Virus record (IMG/VR): IMGVR_UViG_3300021197_000337
Span: 1-31,088 of that record
From: a virus
Length of the DNA: 31,088 bases
Strand: one strand, 5' to 3'
The notes beneath the pieces were generated by a model. The model was not told the DNA's origin. It saw nothing but the letters and a program-made list of their open reading frames with translations, and did no database searches. A program made the translations under genes and the position numbers. Position 1 is the stretch's first letter; each line of letters begins with the position of its first letter. Below are positions 29,701 to 31,088 of this stretch, in pieces.

Positions 29701-31088
29701 AGATATTAGAACTAGACAACTTGACTTAATGGTTAAGCGTAATCAATTAATGCGCAAAATAAAAAATACTGATGACAGTGATTTAACTCAAGCTGAACAA
29801 GCTGAATTAAAAACTGTTAAACAAGAGTTAGTTGATGTAGTTGCAGAACAAAAACTATACTCAACATCAGGTAAGGTAAGACAAATAATTCAAGACTCAG
29901 GACCAAAAGATTCTCAAGGTAGACCAATGATTGAGTTTAGAGATTTTTCTACAGCTAAAGAAACTCAACAAGAAGCTGATAAATTAGAAAGACAGGGATA
30001 CACAAGAGCGGCAGCTAGTAAAGCTCATGGAGTACAAATGATAAATGAAGCTACAGGGAAAGAAGTTTTGCTTATAAACAATGAAGTTGCTTCTGGAAAA
30101 GCAGGTCTTGTGGGTAACGTTAACGTAGCTGCTCATGAGTTTTTGCATAGTATGTTAAGAAAAACTTTAGCTAATAATCCAGAAGTTGCTCAAGAAATGA
30201 GAACTAATATGGATAATTATTTATCAAAAATAAATATTGAAAATATTGATCCTAACTCTAAGTACGGTAAAACATTAGCTCTTTACAAAAACGATCCAAG
30301 CGCTGTTACTAACGAAGAGGCTATGGTTTTGTTTGCTGATGCTTTAGCAAATGGAGATGTAGAACTTAACGAAGGCGCTTTAACTAAACTTAAAAATGTC
30401 GTAAGAAGAATAATGCAAGCTGTAGGTTTAAAAAACGTTGAATTTAAAACTGGTCAAGATGTTGTTAACTTTTTAAAAGACTACAACAACAGTATAAAAA
30501 AAGGTAAACTAAATAGAGCACAAAAAAAATTACTAGGAACAGAGCAATCAATGAAGGAAGACGGTGCTATTGCTAAAGAGTCTAGAGCTAGAGCTACAGT
30601 GTTAGAAGAAATAAACAAACTTGTGCCTCAAGATATTAAAACTAAAGCAGAGTATGATGCTTTTTTAGCTAATCAAAGACAAAGTAAACCTTTGTTTGAT
30701 GCGTTGCTAAAAGATGGTGGTGTTATAAATAATTACGTAAAAAGTAGATCTACAACTAAAGCTGAATCAGATAAAGCTATAGAAAGTTTAACTGATAGAA
30801 TACTTAATTTTAATCCTGAAGCTAAAAGAGCAGATGGAAAATCTGTAGGTATTGAAGGTTTTGGTGAAGCTATATTTGCTAACACTAGGTTTGCTAAATT
30901 AGACGCTAAAAAAGCTTTATTCAAAGAAGGTGAAAAAGCTAAGCAACAAAAAAGTATTGATGGTGGAACATTACAAATAGCTGATGAATCTACTACGTCT
31001 AAAAAAGATGATACTAAGCTAGCTAAAAAACCTACACAAACAACAGGTTTTGACAAAGCAACTGAAACTAAAATTGATGAAGCAGTAA
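26783..31088 (+). CDS. Giant ejection/polyvalent-type protein with zincin motif, 3' end cut
   Basis: Open from an ATG at 26783 to the window edge: 1,435 codons with no stop in frame. The N-terminal 250 residues are charged and helical. At about 684-900 lies a long Gly/Ala-rich hydrophobic region (VGQALPQITIAGVTAAAAVG..., GQFKQFGKSMLSGLLSKSYA) that could cross or line a membrane, as in internal ejection proteins. Then come helical charged parts and VNVAAHEFLHSMLRK: H1118-E1119-F-L-H1122 is a HExxH zincin motif, with NEEAMVLFADAL (1177-1188) as candidate third-ligand helix. This matches the zincin domains described in phage 'polyvalent' proteins. The predicted role is delivery into the host with the DNA and processing of a host or phage protein, but that is inference. 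It has an AATTAAATTAA leader. Confidence 0.65.
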   Translation, partial: MTKEEYIESLVSQNLTGKEIVKLAAKFGQEEKQSEEEVKTDDVATQDANVTSTRNEASNTTSESSGGQSDYGITLDDFQGRNAIEQKAISKALGLTPAELSKKLEEQKAVVEKDNKKEKEREKRINSLYDKYNGPYPTSLHIKQKAKWLDENVNIPTDEDIEKIEKEEGGVLSTVFSYATGDMDVWDLYENEAEKAQAIQDDQDLKDFKFNQANIKYNEDVKAISGDENLSEEERNIKLNELKPPPLTTIEDVESEVLDVSEEFEGLINTLGGKDATLEMFNGNQLKLDKYNEYVGLYDLYTDVIDSKGKGYNYNNELAKEYEKRYGKLTYEGAGRNPKMDDPKFRGDKRRSLNPEYQILSENQLMELSLRKKQKEISAAFNEEQDAQADFIEEGSEGLRKFSGGWYGKDKRVKMLKETKVNPTAVRMTQDLFPENASSITSDADIDEAFTQGYSKLVNEDPVINAFYDSIKKVAEPLIEKKREELLKTEDLTTPEGVAAATKKLEEYARSITSDKLENSELYKNRVTELGLVASASMEKVNRAWARKQDTFLNGLDAFRGGENDGIPFNDSIADFVESFSAGSIGIYNSFQKAGVSLEGKGVRDIKRKIADIDERVASGEITEEEGNRLKNEKRLVGTSLLEELVNDQEDVAQLVDSINEIDEYVGLFETADLADGDISFRDVVLTVGQALPQITIAGVTAAAAVGTGGAAAPLLAGVGTAVMFTQMYGDNYWSAYQEGIKKDVRNLGLDWDSMSDEEKREFSLTALEEGRHADIAASAAFAGVMTYAERIGAGKVLKSTQKALGLGATGLASLYAGQFKQFGKSMLSGLLSKSYAGAAEFGTEFLQEALGQISTGLQSGDNALEYIDFAEQMNSGKAGGIVGFVLPFGASIATQTAAEIRNMSRDVAIKFAPNSEYGKFSIESKKFFEDAQSNLDRQLKENKITQEQYQEDSANLSDTRNSSLKIDPNASQDIRTRQLDLMVKRNQLMRKIKNTDDSDLTQAEQAELKTVKQELVDVVAEQKLYSTSGKVRQIIQDSGPKDSQGRPMIEFRDFSTAKETQQEADKLERQGYTRAAASKAHGVQMINEATGKEVLLINNEVASGKAGLVGNVNVAAHEFLHSMLRKTLANNPEVAQEMRTNMDNYLSKINIENIDPNSKYGKTLALYKNDPSAVTNEEAMVLFADALANGDVELNEGALTKLKNVVRRIMQAVGLKNVEFKTGQDVVNFLKDYNNSIKKGKLNRAQKKLLGTEQSMKEDGAIAKESRARATVLEEINKLVPQDIKTKAEYDAFLANQRQSKPLFDALLKDGGVINNYVKSRSTTKAESDKAIESLTDRILNFNPEAKRADGKSVGIEGFGEAIFANTRFAKLDAKKALFKEGEKAKQQKSIDGGTLQIADESTTSKKDDTKLAKKPTQTTGFDKATETKIDEAV

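Overview
This is a 31 kb, AT-rich stretch of a tailed-phage genome. Every supportable gene is on the + strand, packed with short gaps or stop/start overlaps (ATGA, TAATG). No intergenic stretch exceeds about 90 bases, and I see no rRNA, tRNA, CRISPR array, insertion sequence or integrase. The window holds the morphogenesis half of the genome: chaperonins, small accessory virion-type proteins, lysis, packaging, head, tail and ejection proteins. There are head-tail adaptor and tail-nozzle type proteins but no sheath, tail-tube or tape-measure gene, so a short-tailed (podovirus-like) particle is most likely. Starts lack Shine-Dalgarno boxes and instead follow A/T- or A/C-rich leaders, which is typical of phages of Bacteroidota. 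The protein set resembles, from memory, uncultured marine phages of that group. Host and habitat are inference.

Layout. 1-206: end of a small unknown gene. 235-2032: a GroEL-like chaperonin followed by an overlapping GroES-like co-chaperonin. 2029-2472: a possible winged-helix protein. 2474-5534: a run of eight small charged proteins, most carrying short Ser-Pro motifs (RSPF, KSPF, SSPF, GSPA). 5598-7546: a probable structural protein, a 51-residue CGC-motif protein, a putative zinc metallopeptidase (HEKVH), a 3TM-type holin and a second small structural protein with an inserted beta module. 7609-8899: small conserved proteins, a protein that reads like two GroES-like folds in tandem, and a possible small terminase subunit. 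8899-16203: large terminase, portal, probable scaffold and major capsid protein, closed by a hairpin terminator. 16288-17103: unknown protein followed by a strong terminator. 17166-25002: connector proteins and a very large tail-nozzle protein in two ORFs. 25014-31088: ejection-type proteins, ending in a giant protein (at least 1,435 residues, cut by the window edge) that combines a glycine/alanine-rich hydrophobic core with a HEFLH zincin motif.

How the parts fit. TerL packages DNA through the portal into a shell built from scaffold and capsid protein. The GroEL/GroES pair, and perhaps the tandem GroES-like protein, probably fold phage proteins such as the capsid subunit. The adaptor, nozzle and internal proteins form the short tail and the DNA-delivery apparatus. 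The holin opens the membrane for lysis; no endolysin was recognised here.

Most worth a second look: the phage chaperonin pair with altered predicted inter-ring contacts and no roof hairpin, the tandem GroES-like protein beside the terminase, the array of Ser-Pro-motif small proteins, the repeated beta modules inserted in the nozzle, and the zincin-bearing giant protein.
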